Shown here: positions 25,290-33,401 of the stretch, piece after piece
Position numbering within the stretch: position 1 is the stretch's first letter
How the letters are laid out: the number at the start of each line of letters is the position of its first letter
Assembly (NCBI GenBank): GCA_946184615.1
Contig: CAMHFN010000005.1
Span: forward strand, 1 to 64,000
Length of the DNA: 64,000 nt
Reading direction: 5' to 3'
Source of the DNA: an uncultured Bacteroidales bacterium
GTDB lineage: Bacteria; Bacteroidota; Bacteroidia; Bacteroidales; F082
Notes under the pieces: model-generated
Seen by the model: only the letters and a program-made list of their open reading frames with translations
Told to the model about the DNA's origin: nothing
The model's database searches: none
Position numbers and translations under genes: made by a program

Positions 25290-27482
25290 ATGGGAAAAAA
25301 GAAAAAAATAGAGAATAAATTAAGCGTTTTTACTACAGCCATCCTAAGCATTTACGGCGAAAGTCCGTTCCGTCCGATGAACTACAAACAGATTTGTAAG
25401 GTATTGGGAATCAAGGACGCAGCTGGTAAAGATGTTGTATACCATATATTAATAGACTTGTTTGAAAAGGGCATCTTGCGCGAAGAACGCCCCTATCGTT
25501 ATGTGTTGAATCCGGCATATCTGGAAGAATATGGTCCGAAAAAACAGTATGTGGAAGGTACTGTAGATATGAAATCGACAGGTAAGGCTTATGTGATCCT
25601 TGACGACCAAGCGGGAGAGGACGTTTTTATTGCCCCAAACAATACTGGCCAAGCCTTGCATGGCGATCGTGTTCGTGTCGCTATGTTTCCCAAACGTAAA
25701 GATAAGAAACCGGAAGGCGAGATTGTGGAAGTGCTTCAACGCAAGCATACCGATTTTGTCGGAGTGCTTCATATCTCCCATGGCTATGTGTATGTGGTGC
25801 CCGATATGAGCACGGTTCCAGTTGACATTTTCGTGCCCAAAGGCGAGTTGCATGGTGCCAAAAATGGACAGAAAGTAGTGGTGCATCTGGTGGATTGGCC
25901 AGAAAATTCAGGAAACCCCTTTGGCGAGATCATCCGTGTGTTGGGTACCCCGGGCGAAAACAATGTGGAGATGGAATCTATCCTTCTCGCACATGACTAT
26001 CCTTTGGAATTTTCCCAGGAAGTGGAAAAAGAAGCAGCAAAGATTTCCACCAGGATATTGAAGTCAGAAATCGGAAACCGAAAAGACTATCGTCCTGTTT
26101 TTACCATTACCATCGATCCTGCTGATGCAAAGGACTTCGATGACGCCATCTCATTGCAGAAACTTCCCAACGGTCATTGGGAGGTCGGGGTGCATATTGC
26201 TGACGTTTCGCATTATGTAAAACCAGGATCTGCTATCGATGAAGAAGCTTATCGCCGTGGTACTTCGGTATATTTGGTGGACCGAACCATCCCGATGCTT
26301 CCAGAAAAACTTTGCAACAAAGTCTGCTCTTTACGACCGGACGAGGAAAAACTGACGTTCTCCGTAGTCTTCGAGATGGATGATGATGCCAACGTGTTGA
26401 ATCATTGGATTGGAAAGACCGTCATCAAATCATGCCGTCGTTACGCGTATGAGGAAGTCCAAACGATGATTGAAGGTGGAGAGGGCGATTACAAGGAAGA
26501 AATACTCACTTTCCACCATTTAGCCAGCAAACTGCGCGAAAAACGCATGGCCCAAGGTAGCCTTAATTTCCATTCCGAAGAGGTGAAGTTCATTTTGGAT
26601 GAAAAAGGCAAGCCCATAGATACGTATATCCGTGTGCAAAATGAGTCGCACGAACTGATTGAGGATTTCATGCTACTGGCCAACCGGACCGTAGCGGAGA
26701 CCTTTGGCAAGCCTGAGAGCAAATGGCACAACTATACATTCGTTTACCGTGTGCACGATGAACCCAATCCCGAAAAGTTGAACAATTTCCTGAGATTGAT
26801 CTCGCGGCTGGGTTATTCAATGGACATTAGTTCCCGGTCGAAACTGATCAAGTCGTATAACAAACTGTTCGATGACGTGGAGGGCAAGGGAGAGAAGAAC
26901 TTGGTGGAAACCGTAGCGATCCGTACCATGGCCAAAGCCGTCTACAGTACGGAAAACATAGGCCATTACGGACTTTCGTTCGATTACTACACCCATTTTA
27001 CCTCCCCCATCCGACGCTATCCAGACCTTATGGTGCACCGTCTGATTACTCGTTATCTGCTTGAAAACCAAGACTCTGTTAATAAAAAAGAGTATGACGA
27101 TTATTGTGTTCATACGAGTGAAATGGAAAAACAGGCCGAAGAAATGGAACGCCAAAGTGTGAAATACAAACAAGCTGAATATCTGCAAGATAAAATAGGA
27201 CAAGTGTTTGAGGGATTGATTTCGGGTGTGAGCAAATGGGGTTTGTATGTGGAGCTGAAGGACAACAAATGCGAGGGTCTGGTGCGTTACGAGGACATGC
27301 CGGGCGACTATTATTTCCTCGATGAAGAGAACTTCCGTGTGATTGGACAAGGCTCGGGTCGAGTCATTCAACTGGGTGATGAAGTGAAGGTGATGGTGAA
27401 AAAAGTCGATCTTTTCAAACGACATATGGATTTTGAACTTATTTTGGAAAACAATAAAAAGAAATCAAGCAAAAAAAAATAA
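25290..27482 (+). CDS. rnr: Ribonuclease R
   Basis: A 730-residue 3'-5' exoribonuclease that degrades structured RNA. Order: N-terminal winged-helix (about 15-75), cold-shock OB folds (~80-245), RNB catalytic domain with the metal ligands Asp276, Asp282, Asp284 and Asp285 in TIDPADAKDFDDAIS, and a C-terminal S1 domain (IGQVFEGLISGVSKWGLYVEL, ~645) ending in a basic Lys/Ser tail. Length and order match bacterial RNase R. The stop codon TAA is part of a TAACTTTG box upstream of the next gene. Confidence 0.95.
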   Translation: MGKKKKIENKLSVFTTAILSIYGESPFRPMNYKQICKVLGIKDAAGKDVVYHILIDLFEKGILREERPYRYVLNPAYLEEYGPKKQYVEGTVDMKSTGKAYVILDDQAGEDVFIAPNNTGQALHGDRVRVAMFPKRKDKKPEGEIVEVLQRKHTDFVGVLHISHGYVYVVPDMSTVPVDIFVPKGELHGAKNGQKVVVHLVDWPENSGNPFGEIIRVLGTPGENNVEMESILLAHDYPLEFSQEVEKEAAKISTRILKSEIGNRKDYRPVFTITIDPADAKDFDDAISLQKLPNGHWEVGVHIADVSHYVKPGSAIDEEAYRRGTSVYLVDRTIPMLPEKLCNKVCSLRPDEEKLTFSVVFEMDDDANVLNHWIGKTVIKSCRRYAYEEVQTMIEGGEGDYKEEILTFHHLASKLREKRMAQGSLNFHSEEVKFILDEKGKPIDTYIRVQNESHELIEDFMLLANRTVAETFGKPESKWHNYTFVYRVHDEPNPEKLNNFLRLISRLGYSMDISSRSKLIKSYNKLFDDVEGKGEKNLVETVAIRTMAKAVYSTENIGHYGLSFDYYTHFTSPIRRYPDLMVHRLITRYLLENQDSVNKKEYDDYCVHTSEMEKQAEEMERQSVKYKQAEYLQDKIGQVFEGLISGVSKWGLYVELKDNKCEGLVRYEDMPGDYYFLDEENFRVIGQGSGRVIQLGDEVKVMVKKVDLFKRHMDFELILENNKKKSSKKK

Positions 27483-27491
27483 CTTTGCGGC

Positions 27492-29738
27492 ATGAAAAAA
27501 GTTCTAAAGATCATAGGGATAATACTAGGCGTTTTGATTTTCATCATTGCCTTGGCATTGTTGTTGGTTTCGCCCATTGCAAAGGCTTACATCCAAAAAC
27601 ACGACAAGGAGTTGGTAGGTCGCGAAATCACCATAGATCACCTTCGCATAAACGTGTTAGCGGGTAAGGTGGGCATCAAAGGCCTTACGCTTTATGAGGA
27701 TGATGCACAACATGCCTTTGTGCAATTAGGCCACTTTGAGACCAATGTGAAACTTTGGGATTTGCTGCATCGCCAGCTGACCGTGGAAAAGCTTTGGCTG
27801 AAAGGATTGAAAGTCAATATTGAGCAAAACCGGACGTGGTTTAACTTCAATAGTATGATAGACTTTTTTGCTTCAGATAAACCCAAGGAAGAGAAGTCGG
27901 AGAAATCCGATTTTGGTGTGGTCCTCAATGACATTTTGGTGGATAGCAGTTACATCCGTTACGCGGACATTGAGGTGGGCAGTGAGTTTTTGCTGAACGA
28001 CATCTCGTTACGTGTCCCTAAGATCGATCTGGCTTCTTTGAAAAGCCAAGTTGGACTTGACCTTATTTTGGGCAAGGACGCTAACCTTCACACCCAACTT
28101 CACCTGTCCGAAAACGCAGAAGACTATATCCTTAACATGCAGTTGGAGAATTTGGACTTGAACATCATCGAGCCCTATCTGAAACGCTCGATGGCTGTCG
28201 ATTCCGTATGTGGAAAGCTTGACTTCAATCTTCAAGCCTTGGGGCATACGGAACATATTCTCGATTTCGACATGACAGGCGATATCACGCTTCGCGACAT
28301 TGCTGTGCAGGACAATACCGGTTATCTTATCGGTACCATCGATTCCATTAACACAGATATTCAAAAATTCAGTATCAAAGAAAACTACCTGAATCTAAAG
28401 CGACTGAAACTTTCGGGGCTCCATACCGAGTATATTGTCAAAGCGGACAACACCACCAATTTCGATGTTATTCTAGGTAAGAAAAAAGTGTATAACGACA
28501 CCACCATCTTTGAAAAAATAGGTGACACCATCGCTGCCGAATTCAATGAAGTCCAAGAAAACAAATCGCTGAAGATTTTTGTGCAAGATTTCAAGTTGGC
28601 GAATACGCAAGTTTATTACGAGGACAACACCCTTCCTTCGCCTTTCCAATATGAGATTTCCGACATCACCATGAACTCGAAAAACTTCAACTTCCAAGGC
28701 GAAAACTCGGTCCAACTACGAGCATTCTTGAATCAAGTCGGCAAGTTGAATGCCGTTTGGAAAGGCAATGTCACCAGTTTGGATAACCACAACCTCACTT
28801 TACTGCTGAACAATTTGAAGTTGTCCGACTTCTCCCCCTTCTGTGTACAAACTTTCGGTTATCCCTTGGAAAACGGCACGCTATCGTTCAACAGTCAGAA
28901 CATTATCACCGACCGAAACTTGAAGGGAATCAACAAATTGGAGATTGCCGAGCCAAAAGCTGGCGATAAACTTAAGGGGTTTGAACCAGAAATCAAGCAC
29001 GTTCCGTTGAAACTTGGGTTTTATCTGTTGACGGACAAGGAAAACAAACTTGCCTTGAGTCTTCCTGTCGCCGGTAGTCTCGATGATCCCGAGTTCTCTT
29101 ACCGACGGGCCATATTGAAGGTGTTGGGTGGTCTTATTGTGAAGGTTTGCACGGCTCCGTTCAGACTGTTGAGCGGTTCTGACGATATTCAGTATTTTGA
29201 ATTTGACATGCTTCACTTTGATTTCACGGCATTGGAATACAGTCAAATCGACGAATTGGCAGCCACCATGCTTGAAAAGCCGGAGTTGACCTTGGTTCTT
29301 CAACAGCGTGTTAATTATCATGAGGTAATTCAAAGTTTATGCGACATCCAACTTCAGCGTGATTATTACCTTTCGCAACATCCTGAGATTCAAACGACAG
29401 GCATGGATTTCCTTACCAACGAAGAGATACGTTCTATCAAGCTGAGCGACAAAGGTTTGTGGGAATATGCCTCCCAATTCAAAGAGGAAGGCACGGTGCA
29501 GTCGAAACAAGAAGTTGAAGAGATTGCCTTGAAACTGTTTGGTGATAAGTCTGATGACTTGTTGACGCGGATGATTGAACGGAAAAACAACAAATTAATT
29601 ACGTATCTTACGACTACGAAAGGTGTTCCAGCGAACCGGATTAGCCTCAACGCCCCCACAACGGAAGCCATGAAAGAGTATAATAACAATTGCCGTTACG
29701 AGATTCACGTGGGCATGGGGGATGAAATTTTTGAATAA
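27492..29738 (+). CDS. DUF748/AsmA-like envelope protein
   Basis: A 748-residue protein anchored by one N-terminal membrane helix (7-29), with the rest periplasmic. Early motif GREITIDHLRINVLAGKVGIKGLTLYEDD and the repeated long beta segments are those of the AsmA/TamB/DUF748 group, which form bridge-like lipid conduits or affect outer-membrane assembly. DUF748 is marked by the C-terminal block PLKLGFYLLTDKENKLALSLPVAGSLDDPEF. The final ~100 residues are helical with ANRISLNAPTTEAMKEY. It starts 9 bases after rnr and may be co-transcribed, or use TAACTTTG at 27480-27487. Role in lipid or outer-membrane homeostasis is inferred from the family. Confidence 0.85.
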   Translation: MKKVLKIIGIILGVLIFIIALALLLVSPIAKAYIQKHDKELVGREITIDHLRINVLAGKVGIKGLTLYEDDAQHAFVQLGHFETNVKLWDLLHRQLTVEKLWLKGLKVNIEQNRTWFNFNSMIDFFASDKPKEEKSEKSDFGVVLNDILVDSSYIRYADIEVGSEFLLNDISLRVPKIDLASLKSQVGLDLILGKDANLHTQLHLSENAEDYILNMQLENLDLNIIEPYLKRSMAVDSVCGKLDFNLQALGHTEHILDFDMTGDITLRDIAVQDNTGYLIGTIDSINTDIQKFSIKENYLNLKRLKLSGLHTEYIVKADNTTNFDVILGKKKVYNDTTIFEKIGDTIAAEFNEVQENKSLKIFVQDFKLANTQVYYEDNTLPSPFQYEISDITMNSKNFNFQGENSVQLRAFLNQVGKLNAVWKGNVTSLDNHNLTLLLNNLKLSDFSPFCVQTFGYPLENGTLSFNSQNIITDRNLKGINKLEIAEPKAGDKLKGFEPEIKHVPLKLGFYLLTDKENKLALSLPVAGSLDDPEFSYRRAILKVLGGLIVKVCTAPFRLLSGSDDIQYFEFDMLHFDFTALEYSQIDELAATMLEKPELTLVLQQRVNYHEVIQSLCDIQLQRDYYLSQHPEIQTTGMDFLTNEEIRSIKLSDKGLWEYASQFKEEGTVQSKQEVEEIALKLFGDKSDDLLTRMIERKNNKLITYLTTTKGVPANRISLNAPTTEAMKEYNNNCRYEIHVGMGDEIFE

Positions 29739-29742
29739 AAGA

Positions 29743-29772
29743 TTGCGGTGTTGTAAAAAAGTGTTATCTTTG
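29743..29772 (+). promoter_or_regulatory. Promoter of tRNA-Thr (TTG-N19-TATCTTTG)
   Basis: TTG at 29743-29745, TATCTTTG at 29765-29772, spacing 19. The leader TTTGCAGCCGCAAA (29769-29782) precedes the tRNA by three bases, identical to the tRNA-Asn leader. Confidence 0.85.
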
Positions 29773-29785
29773 CAGCCGCAAAAAA

Positions 29786-29858
<73 letters not shown>

Positions 29859-29878
29859 CAGTTGGAAATGGAAGACGT

Positions 29879-29914
29879 AAAACGGAGAACGGAAAATTCT
29901 CCGTTTTATTTTTT
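29879..29914 (+). terminator. Terminator of tRNA-Thr built from the ACGGAGAA repeat
   Basis: AAAACGGAGAA (29879-29889) and TTCTCCGTTTT (29897-29907) are perfect 11-bp complements around a 7-base loop, followed by ATTTTTT. The left arm belongs to the GTAAAACGGAGAACGG repeat family of this window. The stop codon of the converging gene lies inside the right arm. Confidence 0.8.
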
Positions 29915-30880
29915 GATGTAGGAGATGAAATCCAAATCAAACGAGAGACTGACAAAAGGCTTGGCCTTCCACACTTTTGCGATCTGGTCGTTCAATGAAA
30001 AGCCGGCGGGTAGTTCATCCCCCTCTTGATAGGCACCGGTAAGCATCTCGTATTCACAGATGTTAAAGCCTGCGGTGAGGTGGAAGAAATCCAAGAACTT
30101 GAACGAGGGCCCCACATAAAAGTTTTTAAAGAGGTTGCTACCGCCAAAGCCTACATACAAGCCCAGGCTATAGGAGAAATCTTGATCGAATTTCTTGATT
30201 TCAATTTGTTTTTTGGCAAGGGTGTCGGTGTGCGTATTCTGATGGATATGGGTGAGGTCCCATAGCATTACATAGGCTCCAGCAGTATAGTCAAATTCCA
30301 CTTCTCCCCCATTCTTGTTGACGATTCGGTACCCGATTCTTTCGTTTTCATTCGCATCGATGATTTTGTCGGGTGCAAGCGACCAGCTAGGGGTACGGAA
30401 GGTTTTCATGGCAATGCCTTGGATGGCGCAAACTTTTTTCTTTCGGGCGGTGGCTGCGGTGATTTTGGCTTCAGCATCTTTGGCCCGTTGTTGGGTGTAT
30501 TTTAGTTCTTCGTTGGCGCGGATAATGGACTTTTCAGTTTCCGTAAGGCGAAGTCGTAGCGAATCACTCAAATGCTGGTATAGTTCTTTTTCGGTGAGCA
30601 GTTTTTCGTTGGTCTCGCGAAGGTCGCGCATGGCCTCTATTTTATAAAAAGATTCTTTTTCCTCGTAGAATTTCTGTTTTTCTTCCAATCGTTCCAACTT
30701 TAGCTCCAGTTGGTTCACTTGCATTTGCAGTTCTTTGTTTGCCATGGTCAAGCTATCCAGATCTTTCTGTAGAAGCAGCTGCAAGGTGTCGGACTGTAGG
30801 GTGTCACGTTCTTGCGCATCGGTTATGGAGGCAGTTAGCAGAAGAAAGAGGGAAGCGATAATTCGGCAGAAATGGTTCAT
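29906..30880 (-). CDS. Secreted coiled-coil protein with outer-membrane-like C-terminus (hypothetical)
   Basis: A 324-residue protein with a signal peptide (MNHFCRIIASLFLLLTASITDAQ). Residues ~25-145 are a long heptad coiled coil rich in Leu, Glu and Lys (LLLQKDLDSLTMANKELQMQVNQ and similar). The C-terminal half (~150-324) alternates hydrophobic and polar residues, with Gly and aromatics (VEFDYTAGAYVMLWDL, YSLGLYVGFGGSNLFKNFYVGPSFKF) and ends SLSFDLDFISYIKK, which looks like a few outer-membrane strands or a beta-sandwich. I do not recognise a named family. A periplasmic tether or adhesin-type role is possible. It converges with tRNA-Thr. Confidence 0.7.
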   Translation of the reverse strand: MNHFCRIIASLFLLLTASITDAQERDTLQSDTLQLLLQKDLDSLTMANKELQMQVNQLELKLERLEEKQKFYEEKESFYKIEAMRDLRETNEKLLTEKELYQHLSDSLRLRLTETEKSIIRANEELKYTQQRAKDAEAKITAATARKKKVCAIQGIAMKTFRTPSWSLAPDKIIDANENERIGYRIVNKNGGEVEFDYTAGAYVMLWDLTHIHQNTHTDTLAKKQIEIKKFDQDFSYSLGLYVGFGGSNLFKNFYVGPSFKFLDFFHLTAGFNICEYEMLTGAYQEGDELPAGFSLNDQIAKVWKAKPFVSLSFDLDFISYIKK

Positions 30881-30950
30881 AACAGTGTTGAGGCGAAATA
30901 ATGAATTCTATTCTTAATAAACTCAAATTGCTGTCTTTTAGTTTGTCATT

Positions 30951-30986
30951 GAAAAAAAATAGGGCTGTCACATCTGTGGCAGCCCT
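30951..30986 (-). terminator. Terminator of tRNA-Cys
   Basis: On the minus strand AGGGCTGCCAC and GTGACAGCCCT form an 11-bp stem (one G-T pair) with a 4-base loop, then ATTTTTTTT. It is 10 bases downstream of the tRNA. Confidence 0.9.
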
Positions 30987-30995
30987 AGGTTTTTG

Positions 30996-31066
30996 AGGTA
31001 CCTGGCGGATTCGAACCGCCGTCCCCGGTTTTGCAGACCGATCCCTAACCGCTCGGGCAAGGTACC
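30996..31066 (-). tRNA. tRNA-Cys (anticodon GCA)
   Basis: On the minus strand: acceptor GGTACCT/AGGTACC (perfect), 3-bp D stem CCC/GGG, anticodon stem TCGGT/ACCGG with loop CTGCAAA (anticodon GCA), 4-base variable loop, T stem GGCGG/CCGCC with loop TTCGAAT, discriminator T. CCA not encoded. Confidence 0.97.
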
Positions 31067-31077
31067 TTTTGCGGCTG

Positions 31078-31107
31078 CAAAGATACGCAAAAAACCCAAT
31101 ATCGCAA
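31078..31107 (-). promoter_or_regulatory. Promoter of tRNA-Cys (TTG-N19-TATCTTTG)
   Basis: Minus strand: TTG (31107-31105), then 19 bases, then TATCTTTG (31085-31078). The leader TTTGCAGCCGCAAA (31081-31068) precedes the tRNA by one base, the same as at the other two tRNA genes. Confidence 0.85.
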
Positions 31108-31115
31108 CAATAATC

Positions 31116-32528
31116 TTAAAAAATTATTCCACGGGCGGCAAGCTTGATATAGTTCCAAGCTACGATGGCCACCAAAAGCAAGATGTTGTAGCTGTAGAAA
31201 AAAGCGAAGTCTTTTCTTTTAAAACGGGTCATGCCGTAGGCCGCCAAGATGAGTATTCCAGGCAGTGCGGGCTGATGGAAACGCTCACTGTTGAATGCAA
31301 AAGAGAAGGCGATGATCAACGCATAAATCAGTGTGTAGGTCCCTATCAGACAGAAGTCGCGGCAACGTTTTTGGCGGATGGCCGCCACAAAGCTCCATAA
31401 GGCAAAAAACGCCAGGTAATTCTTCACAAAGAAGGTGCCGTTCATCATCTTTTGGTTTTCGTTAGCCACTTCCACCAAATTGGCCAAAGGCAAAGTAAAG
31501 GCCCCGGGTGCCATGTATTTGTAATGGGCATATTCCGCATAGTTCATCCCAAGGTGTTGGTATTTTTCAACCATGTCCTCACCCGTAAGGAAGTTGATTT
31601 TGAAAATAATGTACATCTCCCACCCTACTGGCGAGAAAAGGAACAAAAGTGCAATGGCCGCAGTAATGCCCACAGTGATCATGCGGCTTTTTTTGGATAG
31701 CAATTCCTTCGGGCAGAAGAGGACATAGAGCACAAAACTTGCCAATAGGGTCATGCCGACGACCGTACGGAAACCAAAGGTCAATGCCGTGAGCAGGACG
31801 GGGACCAAAATGTTCCAAAACGTATAACGTTGACTACGGATAAGATAATCCATCCGTTCGAGGGCCAGCGTGGCAAGGAACACCAGTTCCGTCTCTTTCA
31901 TATAGGTGCCAGTGTAATGGATAAATTGGGGAAGAAATACCGCCATGATGGCCGCCAACCGGCCGGTTTTTTCGCCTAGACTCCGTGAAGCAAGTTTGTA
32001 AATCGCCACACACATATAGGCACTCATCAACGCTTTCAACAGTCGTGGTCCGAGGATGTTGTTACCAAAACAGGTGTAGAGCGAGGTTAAATAGAGTAGA
32101 TAGCCTTGGTCAGAAAAGCCCATCGTGTTGCCGACCAATACGCCCAACATCTCGCGAAAGTTCCCTTCACGAACCAGCTCTGAAAGGTAACTCGCCATAC
32201 GGTGGTACATCCAGCTGTCGGCGGCTTTGTATTCAAAACTGACCCCCGTTTGCCAATAATAATAAAATAGAATGCTTACCACATAAACCACTCGGATTCC
32301 CAAGGCCCACAAGAAGACTTTTCTCAGAAAAACCTTTTTATCGTTGTGTTGCCAACGGAGATGGCAATAATAGGTTAAGCAGAAAAAAAACAAAATGGTA
32401 GCAACACCCCATGCAATCCAAAGTGGTTTTAACGCATAGGGTTTGAGCCAAACACTTGTGATAAACAACGCAAGTAAGTAGCCTCCAATGCCAATGATGG
32501 AAAAATGCCGATGGAGTTTAGTGGGCAT
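31116..32528 (-). CDS. Multipass GT39/GT-C-like membrane glycosyltransferase (putative)
   Basis: A 470-residue integral membrane protein with ~11-12 hydrophobic helices. After the first two helices and a basic loop comes a periplasmic loop with EYKAADSWMYHRMASYLSELV, where the acidic residues may stand for the catalytic Asp/Glu of GT-C enzymes. Next is a helix-rich region (LGEKTGRLAAIMAVFLPQFIHYTG, YMKETELVFLATLALERM). This layout fits polyprenyl-phosphate-sugar-dependent glycosyltransferases (GT39/ArnT-like), which act on the outer face of the inner membrane. The donor is unknown. The start overlaps the stop of the BACON lipoprotein by 11 bases, so both are one transcript; they may act on one surface structure. 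Confidence 0.7.
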   Translation of the reverse strand: MPTKLHRHFSIIGIGGYLLALFITSVWLKPYALKPLWIAWGVATILFFFCLTYYCHLRWQHNDKKVFLRKVFLWALGIRVVYVVSILFYYYWQTGVSFEYKAADSWMYHRMASYLSELVREGNFREMLGVLVGNTMGFSDQGYLLYLTSLYTCFGNNILGPRLLKALMSAYMCVAIYKLASRSLGEKTGRLAAIMAVFLPQFIHYTGTYMKETELVFLATLALERMDYLIRSQRYTFWNILVPVLLTALTFGFRTVVGMTLLASFVLYVLFCPKELLSKKSRMITVGITAAIALLFLFSPVGWEMYIIFKINFLTGEDMVEKYQHLGMNYAEYAHYKYMAPGAFTLPLANLVEVANENQKMMNGTFFVKNYLAFFALWSFVAAIRQKRCRDFCLIGTYTLIYALIIAFSFAFNSERFHQPALPGILILAAYGMTRFKRKDFAFFYSYNILLLVAIVAWNYIKLAARGIIF

Positions 32529-33330
32529 GGTTAATGAAGGGAATCAACGGTCCGCTAGGCTTTTTCATCACCTTTTTTGGGTTGATTTTCAATGACCTAT
32601 TGTTGTTGGTAGCATTGAGGGTGTAGAGTTTCTCAAATCGATTGTGTTTGTATTCGTTGCTGATGGTGAAACGTTCGTTCGAAAGCTCATGAATATAGGC
32701 AAAATAGCTTTCAAGTGAGTCGTTTACGGTTTCGAAACTCAAATTAAGACTGTCGTTTTCGGGATAATAAACATAATGATATGGGAAATAGACGGTGTCG
32801 TTGTCATAAGCGTAAATCAGATAACTGACGGTGTCGTTGAAATAGAAAAACCAATCTTCAAACTCTTCACCAATATAATAAGTCCAGGTACGATACGATT
32901 CATCAATGATTTGGTTATAGTAGTCCAAGTCCCATCTTTCATAAAATCTTAAAAACCAAATGTTTCCTACAAGCAACCCAACATTAATGTTTGTTTTTTG
33001 TTGAACATAGATTTTCTTACTGGACTTTCCGTTGGTCGAAACAACAGTCAACACCTCGCTTCTTTCAATTTGGTCCGCATTGCTTCTCACGTTAATGGTA
33101 ACCGTAGCGTTGTCACGGCCTTCGTCTTGACTGAGAGAAATCCAAGAGGCCGTAGTGGGGACTTCTATCTTCCAGTCGCAGTTTGCCGTGATGTTGAAAG
33201 CGATAGCACCGCCATTCATATCAAAAAGGAAACGATCTCGAGAAACACTGACGTGATCGCTTTTTCCACAAGAAGTTGCCAATAGGAGGATACACAGTGT
33301 GAATCCAAGGAAATAGGTTGTTTTTTTCAT
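32518..33330 (-). CDS. BACON-domain lipoprotein
   Basis: A 270-residue lipoprotein: signal MKKTTYFLGFTLCILLLATSC with lipid Cys21. Residues ~26-115 are a BACON domain (FDMNGGAIAFNITANCDWKIE ... WISLSQDEGRDNATVTINV ... RSEVLTVVSTNG), a Bacteroidota beta-sandwich often found with carbohydrate- or mucin-binding proteins. The rest (~118-270) is rich in Tyr and Asp (YYIGEEFEDWFFYFNDTVSY), with no catalytic motif seen. It is likely surface-exposed. A promoter -7 box (33347-33354) faces the divergent DUF4175 promoter. Confidence 0.85.
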   Translation of the reverse strand: MKKTTYFLGFTLCILLLATSCGKSDHVSVSRDRFLFDMNGGAIAFNITANCDWKIEVPTTASWISLSQDEGRDNATVTINVRSNADQIERSEVLTVVSTNGKSSKKIYVQQKTNINVGLLVGNIWFLRFYERWDLDYYNQIIDESYRTWTYYIGEEFEDWFFYFNDTVSYLIYAYDNDTVYFPYHYVYYPENDSLNLSFETVNDSLESYFAYIHELSNERFTISNEYKHNRFEKLYTLNATNNNRSLKINPKKVMKKPSGPLIPFINHAH

Positions 33331-33346
33331 GGTGTTAACTTTTTTG

Positions 33347-33354
33347 CAAAGATA
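33347..33354 (-). promoter_or_regulatory. Candidate -7 box of the BACON lipoprotein gene
   Basis: Minus-strand TATCTTTG, full TAnnTTTG match, with a minus-strand TTG (33374-33372) 17 bases upstream. It is 17 bases before the ATG at 33330. Confidence 0.5.
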
Positions 33355-33375
33355 TATTAATTCTCAGAAATCAAC

Positions 33376-33383
33376 TATCTTTG
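33376..33383 (+). promoter_or_regulatory. Candidate -7 box of the DUF4175 operon
   Basis: TATCTTTG, full TAnnTTTG match, 18 bases before the ATG at 33402; divergent from the BACON gene promoter. Confidence 0.5.
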
Positions 33384-33401
33384 CACCTTAAATATTTTAA
33401 G

